64,000 nucleotides of DNA, from the IMG/VR virus record IMGVR_UViG_3300011116_000925, positions 1-64,000 of that record; one strand, given 5' to 3'. Made by a program: the position numbers and the translations under genes. Shown piece by piece: positions 1 through 9,062 of this stretch. The notes below the pieces were generated by a model. That model saw nothing but the letters and a program-made list of their open reading frames with translations. It made no database searches and was not told where the DNA came from. The stretch comes from a virus. Each line of letters opens with the position of its first letter. The first letter of the stretch is position 1.

Positions 1-957
1 AAAGAAATTAGTATGTTCTGCATAATTCTGTAAATCCATAAATGAGAAATTATTCTTTCCATTAAATCTATAATTGATACCAAGACGAATCAATCTTTGA
101 TCTGCACAATATTTTAAAGATTCTAACATATCTGATTTACTTAATCCAGCAACACCTAGTTCTAATACATCATCAGAGAATTGCAATTCACAATCAATTG
201 CTTCTGTTAACATTTCAATAATCTGTTTTTCCAAATTACTATCCCATAATTCTGGATATTGTTGTCTGACTACGTCTATAATTTCCATTGCAACATTCAT
301 ATGCATTGTTTCATCTCTAAAAATCCAATTCGTTGCACTTGCCAAACCATGCAACAATCCCTTACTTCTTAGAAAATAGACATATGCAAAGGCTGCCATA
401 AAGAATAAACCCTCAATTGCACTTGCGAATGCGATCAAATTTAATAAAAATTTACGTTTCTTTTCATCAGTATCACATTGATCAATGGTTGAAATATCAG
501 ATATCCATTTAAAACAAAAATCAGCTTTCCTTTTTATACTTGGAATATTGTTGATAGCATCAAATGCCTTGAACCTATCCAGGTCGTCTGGCAGATAATT
601 ATCTAAAAGCGTAAGGTATGCTTGAACATGCAAGGCTTCTTCAAATATTTGCCTGCTATAATACATTCTAACTTCTGGACTGTTAATATGTTTATATAAA
701 TTTAATACCAAATTATTTCCAACAACACTGTCACCAGTTGCAAAAAATGCAATTAATCTTCCAACAACATGTTTTTCACTATTGGTTAATTTATCTCTAA
801 TATCTGCCACATCAGTATTAAAACTTATTTCCTCAACAGTCCATGTATTTTTTAATGCCTGTAAATAGGCCTGATAAAACTGAGGATATTTCATTGGTCG
901 TAAGGTTAATGAAAATCCTGGATTTAGGATACCATCTTGATTGTTAATTATTGGCAT
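1..957 (-). CDS. nrdB: Ribonucleotide reductase class Ia beta subunit (partial)
   Basis: Radical-generating small subunit that pairs with NrdA to make dNTPs. The 319 visible codons keep the diiron ligand pattern: Asp74 (TGDSVVG), Glu105 and His108 (EALH) and a second ExxH pair in RDETMH. Tyr112, four residues after His108, sits where E. coli NrdB carries its radical tyrosine. The ATG overlaps the last 10 bases of nrdA (ACATGCCAATAA), so the two are translationally coupled. The C-terminus runs off the left edge of the window. Assignment is firm. Confidence 0.96.
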   Translation of the reverse strand, partial: MPIINNQDGILNPGFSLTLRPMKYPQFYQAYLQALKNTWTVEEISFNTDVADIRDKLTNSEKHVVGRLIAFFATGDSVVGNNLVLNLYKHINSPEVRMYYSRQIFEEALHVQAYLTLLDNYLPDDLDRFKAFDAINNIPSIKRKADFCFKWISDISTIDQCDTDEKKRKFLLNLIAFASAIEGLFFMAAFAYVYFLRSKGLLHGLASATNWIFRDETMHMNVAMEIIDVVRQQYPELWDSNLEKQIIEMLTEAIDCELQFSDDVLELGVAGLSKSDMLESLKYCADQRLIRLGINYRFNGKNNFSFMDLQNYAEHTNFF

Positions 958-1760
958 GTCTCACACACCTCAGGATTTTCTAGATTTAAAATCTCGGTAG
1001 AAGAATTATTAGAAATTATTTTTTGAATACGGCTTGCGGGTTTGCTTCGTAAATAATATGTGGTCTTAATTCCATTTTTCCAAGCATAAAAATACATACT
1101 TCCCATTTTTTCTAATTCTGGCTGTGCCATAAATAAATTCAAACTCTGACTCTGATCAATAAATGCTCCTCGAGCAACGGCCTGATCTATTATAGATTTT
1201 TGCTTCACTTCCCAAACTGTTTTATACAATTCTTTAATTTCTAACGGAATAGATGCAATATTTTGAATACTACCTTCCTCCATTTTAATCATATCCAACA
1301 TATCTTGATTCCATAATCCTAATTTTTTAAGATCTGCAACAAGGTATTGATTGGTAGTAATAAATTCACCACTCAAAGTTTCTCTTTTGAATATATTACT
1401 AATCTGTGGTTCAATACATTCCGTAGAACCACAAATTTGCCCAATAGTTGCTGTTGGTGCAATAGCAATTAATAAACTATTCCGTAGTCCATATTTTTTA
1501 ATTTCAACTTTTAATTCATCCCATCGATTCTTGTCATGTAATTCAATACCTGGACAGAAATCAAATTGTAACTTACCATTGCCAGCATGTGTTTTTTTAA
1601 ACAAGGAATGAGCTCCATGTTCTTTTGCCAATTCCATACTAGTTTTTAATGCCCAATAATAAATTTCTTCTTGTATATTTGCTGCTAATGTTCTTGCTCT
1701 ATCACTTTCAAATGGTACACGAAGTTTAAATAATAAATCTTGCCATCCCATTATTCCCAA
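948..1760 (-). CDS. nrdA: Ribonucleotide reductase alpha subunit, C-terminal part
   Basis: Catalytic domain C-terminal half. It carries the tyrosine pair for radical transfer (TTYYLRSKPASR) and ends in the redox-active tail CETCQ. It is in the same frame as the N-terminal part, separated only by an amber codon and 16 sense codons (PIPEAHNSNKKW and on) that are themselves conserved NrdA sequence. If translated separately it could restart at TTG 1760 or ATG 1751, each with weak purine-rich sequence upstream. It may instead be made by amber readthrough. Closest in style to T4 and eukaryotic NrdA (RRM1). Confidence 0.9.
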   Translation of the reverse strand: MGIMGWQDLLFKLRVPFESDRARTLAANIQEEIYYWALKTSMELAKEHGAHSLFKKTHAGNGKLQFDFCPGIELHDKNRWDELKVEIKKYGLRNSLLIAIAPTATIGQICGSTECIEPQISNIFKRETLSGEFITTNQYLVADLKKLGLWNQDMLDMIKMEEGSIQNIASIPLEIKELYKTVWEVKQKSIIDQAVARGAFIDQSQSLNLFMAQPELEKMGSMYFYAWKNGIKTTYYLRSKPASRIQKIISNNSSTEILNLENPEVCETCQ

Positions 1761-1808
1761 TCCTATTGGTCTCCATTTTTTATTACTATTGTGTGCTTCT
1801 GGAATAGG

Positions 1809-3356
1809 CTACAAATTCTTATCTATAACCTTATCTAGAACTTTAATTGCAATAGGAACATTCTTTTTAATTTTGTTTAAATCAACTTTTCCATCTTTTG
1901 TAATATATCTACTTAGATTTAAACTACCTAAATTGCAAACTGCGACCTCACCATTATTTAAAATTTCTAATTCATTTTTTTCAACATTATAATTTACAAC
2001 TCTACTGTGATTAAGTATTTCTCCAGTATAATCCTTTGCCTTGATGGTCATAGGACTTCCAGTAAAAGTTGGTTCTATAATTTCTGTACAAAGATTGGAA
2101 CTTTTTACCACATGGCCATCTACAGCACTATTGCATCGCATATTACAGGTATCCTTAAATGTGATCCAGCCATTACCAGTTTCTGCTAAAGTTTTCATCA
2201 TTTTAGCATAAACCTTACGAGCACTAATCTGTGATACATATTTTTTTTCCAATTCTAATTCAATGTAATGTTTTTCAAATGCATCACCATATAAATCAAC
2301 TAATTCTGGATAAGAACCTGGATCAAATAAGCTCCAGATACCATCTTCTTCGACTCTCTTCATGAATAAATCAGGAATCCAATTAGCTAAATTTAAATTA
2401 TATGCTCTCTTTTCTCTATCTCCAGTATTATCTCTAAGTTCTAAAAATTCCATGATATCTGGATGCCATGTATCTAAATATATCGCGGCGGCCCCTTTTC
2501 GTTTACCACCTTGATTTACGGCAGACACACTTGAACTTAAAGTATGAAGCCAAGGTACAATCCCATTACTTTTTCCATTTGTTCCCTTGATGAGACTTCC
2601 ACTGCTTCTAATTCTACTTGCACTCAATCCAATACCACCTGCCCATTTACTTAATAATGCAACATCACTATATCTTTTATAGATATCTTGTAAATTGTCT
2701 GCTGGACTATCTAAAAGATAACAACTACTCATCTGACTATGTCTAGTTCCACTATTAAATAATGTTGGTGTTGATGTCATATATTCTAAACTACTAAGCA
2801 AATTGTAGAATTCAATGGTTTCATTGACATCATTACTTAATCCACATGCAACTCTCATCAAGAAAAATTGTGGCATTTCCATAACTTTCCTTGTTACTGG
2901 ATGTTTCAACAGATATCTATCATATACTGTTTTAATTCCATTATATTCAAATAAATCATTGCGATCATATTTTATGGCCGAATTTAATTTTCTTTTATTT
3001 TCATTCACAAAAAACAAGCATTCATCACTAATTAATCCTTGTGCATGACATGATGATATACTCTGACTGAAGTTAGCAATATCTTGACGTTCTAATTCTT
3101 TCTGAATAATTCTCATCATTAATCTAGTTGCTACCTTACTATACGATGGATCAATTGCGATAAAATTAACTGCCGTTTGAATACTAAGTAAGTCCAATTC
3201 TTCAGTGCTCACTCCGTCATATAAACCTCCAACAGTTTTAATTGCAATCTGATATGGTTCAACGCCAACCAATCCATCACAAGCATGTTGAATACTCTTA
3301 GTGATCTTATCAAGATTGACTTCTTCCAAACGGCCGTCGCGTTTACATACTTTCAT
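1809..3356 (-). CDS. nrdA: Ribonucleotide reductase alpha subunit, N-terminal part, ends at in-frame TAG
   Basis: Begins with an ATP-cone (residues 1 to about 90, MKVCKRDGRLEEV), giving allosteric activity control. The catalytic cysteines are visible: the first of the redox pair in SQMSSC, the thiyl-radical cysteine in SSNLCTEI (N-x-C-x-E pattern) and the partner in VAVCNLGS. The frame stops with TAG after VIDKNL, where RRM1-type enzymes read INYYPVPEA, so the amber replaces a conserved Tyr. The start has AAGGA upstream. It is an interrupted or split nrdA rather than a shorter enzyme family. Confidence 0.92.
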   Translation of the reverse strand: MKVCKRDGRLEEVNLDKITKSIQHACDGLVGVEPYQIAIKTVGGLYDGVSTEELDLLSIQTAVNFIAIDPSYSKVATRLMMRIIQKELERQDIANFSQSISSCHAQGLISDECLFFVNENKRKLNSAIKYDRNDLFEYNGIKTVYDRYLLKHPVTRKVMEMPQFFLMRVACGLSNDVNETIEFYNLLSSLEYMTSTPTLFNSGTRHSQMSSCYLLDSPADNLQDIYKRYSDVALLSKWAGGIGLSASRIRSSGSLIKGTNGKSNGIVPWLHTLSSSVSAVNQGGKRKGAAAIYLDTWHPDIMEFLELRDNTGDREKRAYNLNLANWIPDLFMKRVEEDGIWSLFDPGSYPELVDLYGDAFEKHYIELELEKKYVSQISARKVYAKMMKTLAETGNGWITFKDTCNMRCNSAVDGHVVKSSNLCTEIIEPTFTGSPMTIKAKDYTGEILNHSRVVNYNVEKNELEILNNGEVAVCNLGSLNLSRYITKDGKVDLNKIKKNVPIAIKVLDKVIDKNL

Positions 3357-3377
3357 TACTTTTTCCTTATATTAGTT

Positions 3378-3827
3378 TTACTTAGTTTTATTGAATAGAT
3401 CAATAAAATTGTATTCCCTGATTAATTTAGATGATTGTGGTATCAATTTATTGGAAATTGATTGATTAAAATGATAATTTAATACTAATCCAAGATCATC
3501 AAGTTCAACCAAAAAATAATAAGAACTCTGTTCTATATCTTTGTAACATCGTAAAAATAAATTTTGATTCTTCCAATCTTTGATCATAATCAATGTCCAA
3601 GATATTCCCAATGCTTTGGTAAAACTGTCATAATTATCTTGAATAATTAATTCCCATGGAGTTGGCCATTCATTTGGTTCATTAAAATCATAGTATGTTG
3701 ATCCAAGATGACATAATTTCCATAAATCTAAAGTATTCTGAATTTGATTTTCAATGGTTTGATTTTCTTGAATCTGCCTGAATTTTCTCCAAGCAGACAA
3801 ACGTGCATTACCTTTTTCAGACCACAT
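3378..3827 (-). CDS. Conserved phage protein of unknown function
   Basis: A 149-residue soluble protein with no signal or membrane segment. It has a tryptophan-rich middle (NEWPTPWELI) reminiscent of small unassigned proteins found near tail genes of other T4-like phages. It lies between the tailspike and nrdA with 3 bp to the tailspike stop, so it is probably in the same transcript. No domain recognised. Confidence 0.75.
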   Translation of the reverse strand: MWSEKGNARLSAWRKFRQIQENQTIENQIQNTLDLWKLCHLGSTYYDFNEPNEWPTPWELIIQDNYDSFTKALGISWTLIMIKDWKNQNLFLRCYKDIEQSSYYFLVELDDLGLVLNYHFNQSISNKLIPQSSKLIREYNFIDLFNKTK

Positions 3828-3830
3828 AAT

Positions 3831-5432
3831 TTATCTCATAACATTAATTTGATAATCCATTACAGCTGGAAATCCAGTATTCGTAGTGGTGAATGTTAGT
3901 TGATAATTAGTACCTGTTGTGGCTGCAATATCAAATATTATACCAACATCGCCTCCTGATTCTACAAAATCATCAGATAATTGTAATCCCGTGGAACTTG
4001 CTGCGACGGTCAGTGTTCCCGTTCTAATTAAATTATTTCTAAATATTCGATAATTAATTTGTAAATTATTCCAATATAGATAATCACGGATGATGTCAGT
4101 TGTGGTAGTTGATGAATTATCTGGCATTTGTAATGTTCCACTAATTTGGTTTTGCCATCTATTTAGAAAAATACCATTGTTAGGACTGAAGCTCATACTT
4201 TCAGATCCTAATAAATCAACCTGGGCCACTAAATCATGCGAATCTGCTCTTCTGCTGAAATCACCAATGCTTAAATTACCTGCGTTTGAAAATGATATGA
4301 TAGGAAAATTGAATCCACCAATTCCTCCGTTAGTATTACCAACATCTCCAAAATAGTTGTTCGCACTTACTACTGAGCTAACATATTGAAATGTTTTTAT
4401 GGCTGTTGCATATACTAAATCAAAATAACTATTGGTTATTTTATAACTACATGGACCATTTGATTGGGTTCCAGAACCAGTTAAATTTTCACCAACATAA
4501 GATATGCCATAACACATTTCAAATCTGCAATTATCAAAATTTGTGTTTTCTAAATCATAATCCAATCTATTAACATATTCAAATCCATAAAATTGACATT
4601 TTGAAAATGAAATATCTCGTGATACATTCCCTAATGTACTTGTTATCTGTAACGCCTGGGCGCCATAATTTCCACCATTTCCTGTTACCCAAACATTATA
4701 AAATTTACAATTATCAACCTGTAATCCAGATACAGATCTAATTTGAAATAGGTCTAATAATTTATTGATGGACTGAAATTTAAATCCTGACACATAGTTA
4801 TTAGCAGGAAATGTTGCACCATTTGTTCCCATATTACCATCAACTTGTTGCAAACTATCCGCACAACTTATTAGATATTGAAGGGAAATATTTGAAGTAG
4901 TGATGATTGAACTATCAGAACCTTCTCCGATTATCTTTGCATTTCTAGGTAATTTAATATATGTGGAATTTATTAAATATGTTCCAGCTGGAAAAAATAA
5001 TACCTTATTATTATTTCCGGTATTATCATGACAATACAATTGAAATAATGCTCTATTAATAGCGATACTGTCATCCGTGACGCCATCACCTAAGGCACCA
5101 AAAGCCTTAACACTGACATAATCATCTAATCTTTGTTGAATTGATCTGTGAACAGGATGCATCGCATCCGTTCCAGTAGTCAACGTAATCGTACTATTTC
5201 CTTGATAGGTATACAACGGTAAGCTATCTAGTAAATCAGCAACACTCCATTCAGTTAAAATTTCAGTATTATTTGGGCTTGTATATGCCGGAGGTGCTCC
5301 AGCATCAACCGTTCCATTACCTATATAAAGACGCCTGGAATCAATTGCCCAACCAAGTTCACCTGGTGCTAGTTGTGGTAATTCTTCCTGAAGTCCCTGT
5401 CTGTGTTGTATTCGACTAATTGATACGATCAT
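3831..5432 (-). CDS. Tailspike or tail fibre with pectate-lyase-like beta-helix
   Basis: Receptor-binding or depolymerase-type tail protein of 533 residues. Residues about 10-45 match the Mtd-type N-terminal domain (GELGWAIDSRRLYIGNGT), which trimerises and attaches to the baseplate. Residues about 107-130 hold the pectate-lyase superfamily start (KAFGALGDGVTDDSIAINRA), followed by Asn/Gly/Ser-rich repeats typical of a right-handed beta-helix. The C-terminal 60 residues look like a small beta domain. It overlaps the nuclease gene upstream by 4 bp (ATGA). A glycan target is inferred from the fold only. Confidence 0.85.
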   Translation of the reverse strand: MIVSISRIQHRQGLQEELPQLAPGELGWAIDSRRLYIGNGTVDAGAPPAYTSPNNTEILTEWSVADLLDSLPLYTYQGNSTITLTTGTDAMHPVHRSIQQRLDDYVSVKAFGALGDGVTDDSIAINRALFQLYCHDNTGNNNKVLFFPAGTYLINSTYIKLPRNAKIIGEGSDSSIITTSNISLQYLISCADSLQQVDGNMGTNGATFPANNYVSGFKFQSINKLLDLFQIRSVSGLQVDNCKFYNVWVTGNGGNYGAQALQITSTLGNVSRDISFSKCQFYGFEYVNRLDYDLENTNFDNCRFEMCYGISYVGENLTGSGTQSNGPCSYKITNSYFDLVYATAIKTFQYVSSVVSANNYFGDVGNTNGGIGGFNFPIISFSNAGNLSIGDFSRRADSHDLVAQVDLLGSESMSFSPNNGIFLNRWQNQISGTLQMPDNSSTTTTDIIRDYLYWNNLQINYRIFRNNLIRTGTLTVAASSTGLQLSDDFVESGGDVGIIFDIAATTGTNYQLTFTTTNTGFPAVMDYQINVMR

Positions 5433-6139
5433 TGTTCAGTATTTATATTGTCTTCATCCCAAGAATGGTGGTTTAAATAATATTGTTCTAATCTTTTATA
5501 CCATAAGGTTTTATATTTGTCATATTCTAATCCTTCAATAACAAATTCTTGAAAATCTAGGGCTCTAGTACATACTAAAATTACACCTGAATTAATTTTA
5601 GTATGATGTGTTTCATTATGAGCCTCTGCATAGGCGACAACCTGATAACAATAATCTTCGATCCATTCTCTTTTTTTATTTTTATTGGATTGTTTAAAAT
5701 CTACAATCGATTCTTTATTATTGTATATACCAACACAATCTGTAGTTCCTGCATAAAGTTTACTATGATATAAATTTACTTCATTGCCCCATAATTCATT
5801 GAATTTTAGTTTCAATGAATTATCTATTATGACATTAGCCATATCATATCCAATTCTATGAACTAGATTCCCTGTTGGCTTTCTATCTTCAAATTTTAGA
5901 TATTTTTCCAAACTTTTATGCATTGCGGTTCCAACACCAGCAGCATCTTTTGAAATCTGTATTGCCTTTTGTTCTCCAATTCTATTTTTCCAAACCTGCA
6001 GATATGCTTTATCTGAAGTGGCATCAAGAATAGTTGTGACCGAAGGCAATTTATCACCTAAAGGCGATGTATAATATCTAATTTTTCCATCTGTGCGAGC
6101 TAAAGGAACATAATTTATTTGATTGTTTATAATATGCAT
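5429..6139 (-). CDS. PD-(D/E)XK exonuclease, RecB/Cas4-like
   Basis: Probable metal-dependent DNA exonuclease. The motif order fits RecB-like nucleases: GVGTAMH around His74, Glu120 (NEVNLY), Asp134 (GTTDCVG), Asp147-x-Lys149 (IVDFKQ) and the QxxxY motif (YQVVAYAEA, Gln166 and Tyr170). No helicase part is fused. It is coupled to the tailspike gene by an ATGA overlap although its job is likely in DNA recombination or degradation. A TATAAT box 7 bp before the ATG suggests its own promoter. Confidence 0.82.
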   Translation of the reverse strand: MHIINNQINYVPLARTDGKIRYYTSPLGDKLPSVTTILDATSDKAYLQVWKNRIGEQKAIQISKDAAGVGTAMHKSLEKYLKFEDRKPTGNLVHRIGYDMANVIIDNSLKLKFNELWGNEVNLYHSKLYAGTTDCVGIYNNKESIVDFKQSNKNKKREWIEDYCYQVVAYAEAHNETHHTKINSGVILVCTRALDFQEFVIEGLEYDKYKTLWYKRLEQYYLNHHSWDEDNINTEQ

Positions 6140-6184
6140 TCATATAATTATAACAAGTGATCGTATCAGACGCCATATAAATCT

Positions 6185-6487
6185 TTAATATTTAAATCTT
6201 TTTGGTTTCTTTTTTATAATTTTTGTATCTGGAATTTTAGCCGGCATTGTTATATGATATGAATTTTGAGTTGCTTTTAATTCTGGATTGGATACCAAAA
6301 TATTATCTGCAAATTGTTCAATATTATCCTTGGATATCGAACCAAATTCTTGTTTCACTAATTCTAAATCAACGGATATAACATATGATTTTTCAATAGT
6401 TACGACTGCAGAATTATTAGAATTTCCTTGTTTCCAAATTTTCTTTGAAATATTTTCTTCTTTTAAAATATCAATAAAATGTCGCAT
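6185..6487 (-). CDS. Small phage protein, unknown
   Basis: A 100-residue protein with a basic C-terminus (IIKKKPKRFKY). Its N-terminus (MRHFIDILKEE) is of the amphipathic type seen in the capsid-targeting candidates of this genome, but the residue after LKE is Glu, so it is a poor match. It ends 1 bp from the next gene and belongs to the run of late-type genes. No domain recognised. Confidence 0.7.
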   Translation of the reverse strand: MRHFIDILKEENISKKIWKQGNSNNSAVVTIEKSYVISVDLELVKQEFGSISKDNIEQFADNILVSNPELKATQNSYHITMPAKIPDTKIIKKKPKRFKY

Positions 6488-6488
6488 A

Positions 6489-6857
6489 TTACCAATTCAC
6501 AGACCAATAGAAAATTGTATTCGATGTCCCAGTACTAGTTATTCTTGAAATTTCATAATTTAGACCTGTGAAATAACTAATTACTTCATCCATTTGTGAC
6601 TTCTTAACAGCATCAACTATATTACCTTGCCATACATTATAAAAGGAAGCGGCGGTTGAATCATCATTTGTCATTGGACTACCAGTTATGGTAGTTCCAT
6701 TAATTGATACCGTGGTATTGTGTTTAATTTGAGATGTAAACTGATTACTAGAAATTGCAGATAATATAGATAGTTCAATAATTGCAATCTGACCCGTAAT
6801 TAACGATTGGTTTTCAGATAATAATCTTGCATTCGTTGCAGTTAAAAATATTGCCAT
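6489..6857 (-). CDS. Probable small virion protein
   Basis: A 122-residue protein rich in Ser, Thr, Ile and Asn, with little charge, of the kind found in head or tail accessory proteins. It shares a base with the stop of the acidic protein upstream (TAATG coupling at 6857-6859) and is followed 1 bp later by the next gene. No known domain. Confidence 0.7.
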   Translation of the reverse strand: MAIFLTATNARLLSENQSLITGQIAIIELSILSAISSNQFTSQIKHNTTVSINGTTITGSPMTNDDSTAASFYNVWQGNIVDAVKKSQMDEVISYFTGLNYEISRITSTGTSNTIFYWSVNW

Positions 6858-7321
6858 TAACTTCTTCTCTTAGTAGCATTTGCCGCCATTTTGGCAACCC
6901 TATCTTTTCCATTAGATTTCTTTGCCATATCACTAACTCTGTCTTCAATATTATCTTCTTCGTGTTCAGCATCTGAATCATCAGATTGTTCTTCGTCTGA
7001 TTCTGGATTATTTTCATCCGTTGGTAATCCATTATCTGGATTATTAGGATCTGTTATTGAATTTTGATCATCCTTGTCTTCGTCTTCATCACCTAATGTA
7101 ATTTCTTCCTTATTAAAATCCTTGATTATATGTTTCAAACTATGATCATTATCAATCAATTCTTTCAATCCATCATAACTGAATAAAATATGTTGTTTCT
7201 TCAATAAATTTATTAAAGCATCAACCTTTATGATATTATGATCATCAGACAAACTTTTTAAAAACAGTAAATTAGATTTAACTGCTGCCGCTAATTGATT
7301 ATCAAATTCAAAAATTCTCAT
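6857..7321 (-). CDS. Acidic, low-complexity virion or scaffold-type protein
   Basis: A 154-residue protein with a helical N-terminal half and an Asp/Glu/Asn-rich low-complexity stretch (about residues 75-130), then a basic tail (ATKRRS). Such composition is common in prohead core proteins. It is directly coupled to the gene on each side. Function inferred from composition and neighbourhood only. Confidence 0.68.
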   Translation of the reverse strand: MRIFEFDNQLAAAVKSNLLFLKSLSDDHNIIKVDALINLLKKQHILFSYDGLKELIDNDHSLKHIIKDFNKEEITLGDEDEDKDDQNSITDPNNPDNGLPTDENNPESDEEQSDDSDAEHEEDNIEDRVSDMAKKSNGKDRVAKMAANATKRRS

Positions 7322-7324
7322 GTA

Positions 7325-8389
7325 TTACCTTGATAGACGCCCAAGGAATCTATTGCTTTCTAAAATTTTATTTTTCTTGAATTCTCGACTTTCTCTTTTT
7401 TCTCGACCTAAATTACTTCCCATATCTGATCCATTATTCATATCAGATTCAGGTGATGGCCCAGGCATTTCTTCTGCATTGCTTGGATCCACGGGTAGTT
7501 CTGTATTTTCTGCATCCGGTGTTGCACCTGGTAATTCTGGAGTTACTTGACCAGTTAATCCTAAAGCAGCATTATCTAATTCTGTTCTAGCATTAGTTAA
7601 TGTATCTATTGCATTAGTCAATGTCGTACCTGCATTGTTTATAAAGTTAGAAGATGATTCTTGGCCAAATTCATCTCTCATCTTATCTGACAATGCAACT
7701 AGATCCTCAACCTTCATTTTACTTAGGTCTTCAACCATTCCTTGAACGCGATCAACCATATCCTTGACCGCCATAACAAGCTGTGCTTTTTCCATTTCAC
7801 CTTCAAATAATGACATAGATTCATTGATGCCAGAAGCTGATGATGCTTGTTTATCTAACATCTGCAATCTACGTGCATAGCCAGAACCTCCTTGCATGAT
7901 ATCCAATAAAATTTCTATTAATGGTTTAAACCCATGCATTAGATTACTTGGAACAGAATGTCCTTCGGATGCTAATCTAATCGCTTGTTTGGCCTTAGAT
8001 AAATTTTCTGCACCGACCAATTTTAATAATGCTGAACTCTGTCTACCAGTTAATGCTGATTCCATAGAAATCGTCTTTGTTTTTTCATTTTGAATTGATT
8101 TATTAGATTTCATTGGATTTTTTCTAACCTTTTTAACTACTACTTCATTTAATCTTAATTCTATAGCTTCTAATAATGCTAGTTGTTCTAAATATTCAGA
8201 ATTACGATGACCACTATTAAATGGCATTGTAAGTTCCATTTTTTTATGTGATTTGGTAATATTTTCCCGTAAATTCCTAAGCTGATCAGTAGATAATTGA
8301 TTTAAATTAAGCCTTATGTCAAAATTATCAATTAACAATTTACTAATACGTGAACTATTATAACGGCTGCCAAGATCATCGAGTTTCAT
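7325..8389 (-). CDS. Virion-associated helical protein
   Basis: Begins at ATG 8389 (MKLDDLGSRYN), preceded by GAGG at good spacing; a TTG four codons upstream is less likely. The 354 residues are mostly helical, with a Pro/Glu/Asp/Asn-rich linker (about 270-330) and a basic C-terminus. Two stretches, INE-S and ILE-S, resemble gp21-type prohead protease sites, so it may be processed in the head. A GATAAATA late box lies in its leader. Conserved-looking but no named family. Confidence 0.72.
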   Translation of the reverse strand: MKLDDLGSRYNSSRISKLLIDNFDIRLNLNQLSTDQLRNLRENITKSHKKMELTMPFNSGHRNSEYLEQLALLEAIELRLNEVVVKKVRKNPMKSNKSIQNEKTKTISMESALTGRQSSALLKLVGAENLSKAKQAIRLASEGHSVPSNLMHGFKPLIEILLDIMQGGSGYARRLQMLDKQASSASGINESMSLFEGEMEKAQLVMAVKDMVDRVQGMVEDLSKMKVEDLVALSDKMRDEFGQESSSNFINNAGTTLTNAIDTLTNARTELDNAALGLTGQVTPELPGATPDAENTELPVDPSNAEEMPGPSPESDMNNGSDMGSNLGREKRESREFKKNKILESNRFLGRLSR

Positions 8390-8412
8390 ATGATTCCTCA
8401 AAATATATATTC

Positions 8413-8420
8413 TATTTATC
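8413..8420 (-). promoter_or_regulatory. Late promoter box GATAAATA
   Basis: One mismatch to the T4 late box TATAAATA. It overlaps the stop codon of the upstream gene and is followed by a leader with GAGG before the ATG at 8389. Confidence 0.5.
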
Positions 8421-8883
8421 TAACATCCCATTTATTTAATTGATTTAATTCTATTAAATTTCTGGAAAATGACTGCTGACAATGATCAATTCTGTTATTA
8501 TAAAATTGTTGCCTGTCATAGTTTATTGACTTATTTCTTTTTATGGTAAAAATTAATGATTCATAGCTATATTTTTCTAACTTCCTATCATAATCTAAAA
8601 TTCTATTCCATACCATAGTATTTGGTCGTAATCCATGATGTATATATTTTGATAATATCATTGCGGTATAGATAAAATGTAATTTAATTCTTATATCATT
8701 TTTAGGATCATTAACTAAAATGATATTATCATATTTTCGTATAATCGTATTGCCAACTGCAATTGTATTTTGATCTAATCGTATAGGTAATCCTCTAGCT
8801 TTAAATTGTAATAAATTTTGTTTTACAAATTTATCTATCTTGTTTATCTTGAGGTTGTAGGGTATAGTACAATCCATTATCAT
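8416..8883 (-). CDS. Hypothetical phage protein
   Basis: A basic protein of about 155 residues (MIMDCTIPYNLK). Starts are possible at GTG 8904 and ATG 8883 or 8877; all overlap the end of the preceding gene by tens of bases, and I chose the first ATG. The middle has a hydrophobic helix (FIYTAMILSKYI). It is placed among late virion-type genes. No recognised domain. Confidence 0.62.
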   Translation of the reverse strand: MIMDCTIPYNLKINKIDKFVKQNLLQFKARGLPIRLDQNTIAVGNTIIRKYDNIILVNDPKNDIRIKLHFIYTAMILSKYIHHGLRPNTMVWNRILDYDRKLEKYSYESLIFTIKRNKSINYDRQQFYNNRIDHCQQSFSRNLIELNQLNKWDVR

Positions 8884-9061
8884 CTTTCTTTCGTTTGAAG
8901 ACACTCTTAATTACTAATTGATTTGCAATATGTGATTGTTCTTCTGAAATGTCTTTTTTATATAATTTTTGATTATTGGCACCTTCCAATATTTCTATCA
9001 TTGCTTCTTCTGCCAAATTTATATATATTCTAATTCCAGAATTAATTTTCCTAAATTTCAT
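8831..9061 (-). CDS. Small hypothetical protein
   Basis: A 76-residue protein with mixed charge. Its ATG lies 1 bp past the TAG of the glycine-rich protein upstream (AAATAGAATG), so translation is coupled. Its 3' end overlaps the next gene. No domain recognised. Confidence 0.65.
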   Translation of the reverse strand: MKFRKINSGIRIYINLAEEAMIEILEGANNQKLYKKDISEEQSHIANQLVIKSVFKRKKDDNGLYYTLQPQDKQDR

Positions 9062-9062
9062 T

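Noticed and set aside
1809-1811. Genome-wide reassignment of TAG to an amino acid
   Set aside because: Genes at 9063, 13730 and 26876 end with TAG right at the junction with the next gene, and no other in-frame TAG inside a conserved gene was seen.
3831-5432. Diversity-generating retroelement linked to the Mtd-like tail protein
   Set aside because: No reverse transcriptase and no template/variable repeat pair near the gene. Only the N-terminal attachment domain resembles Mtd.
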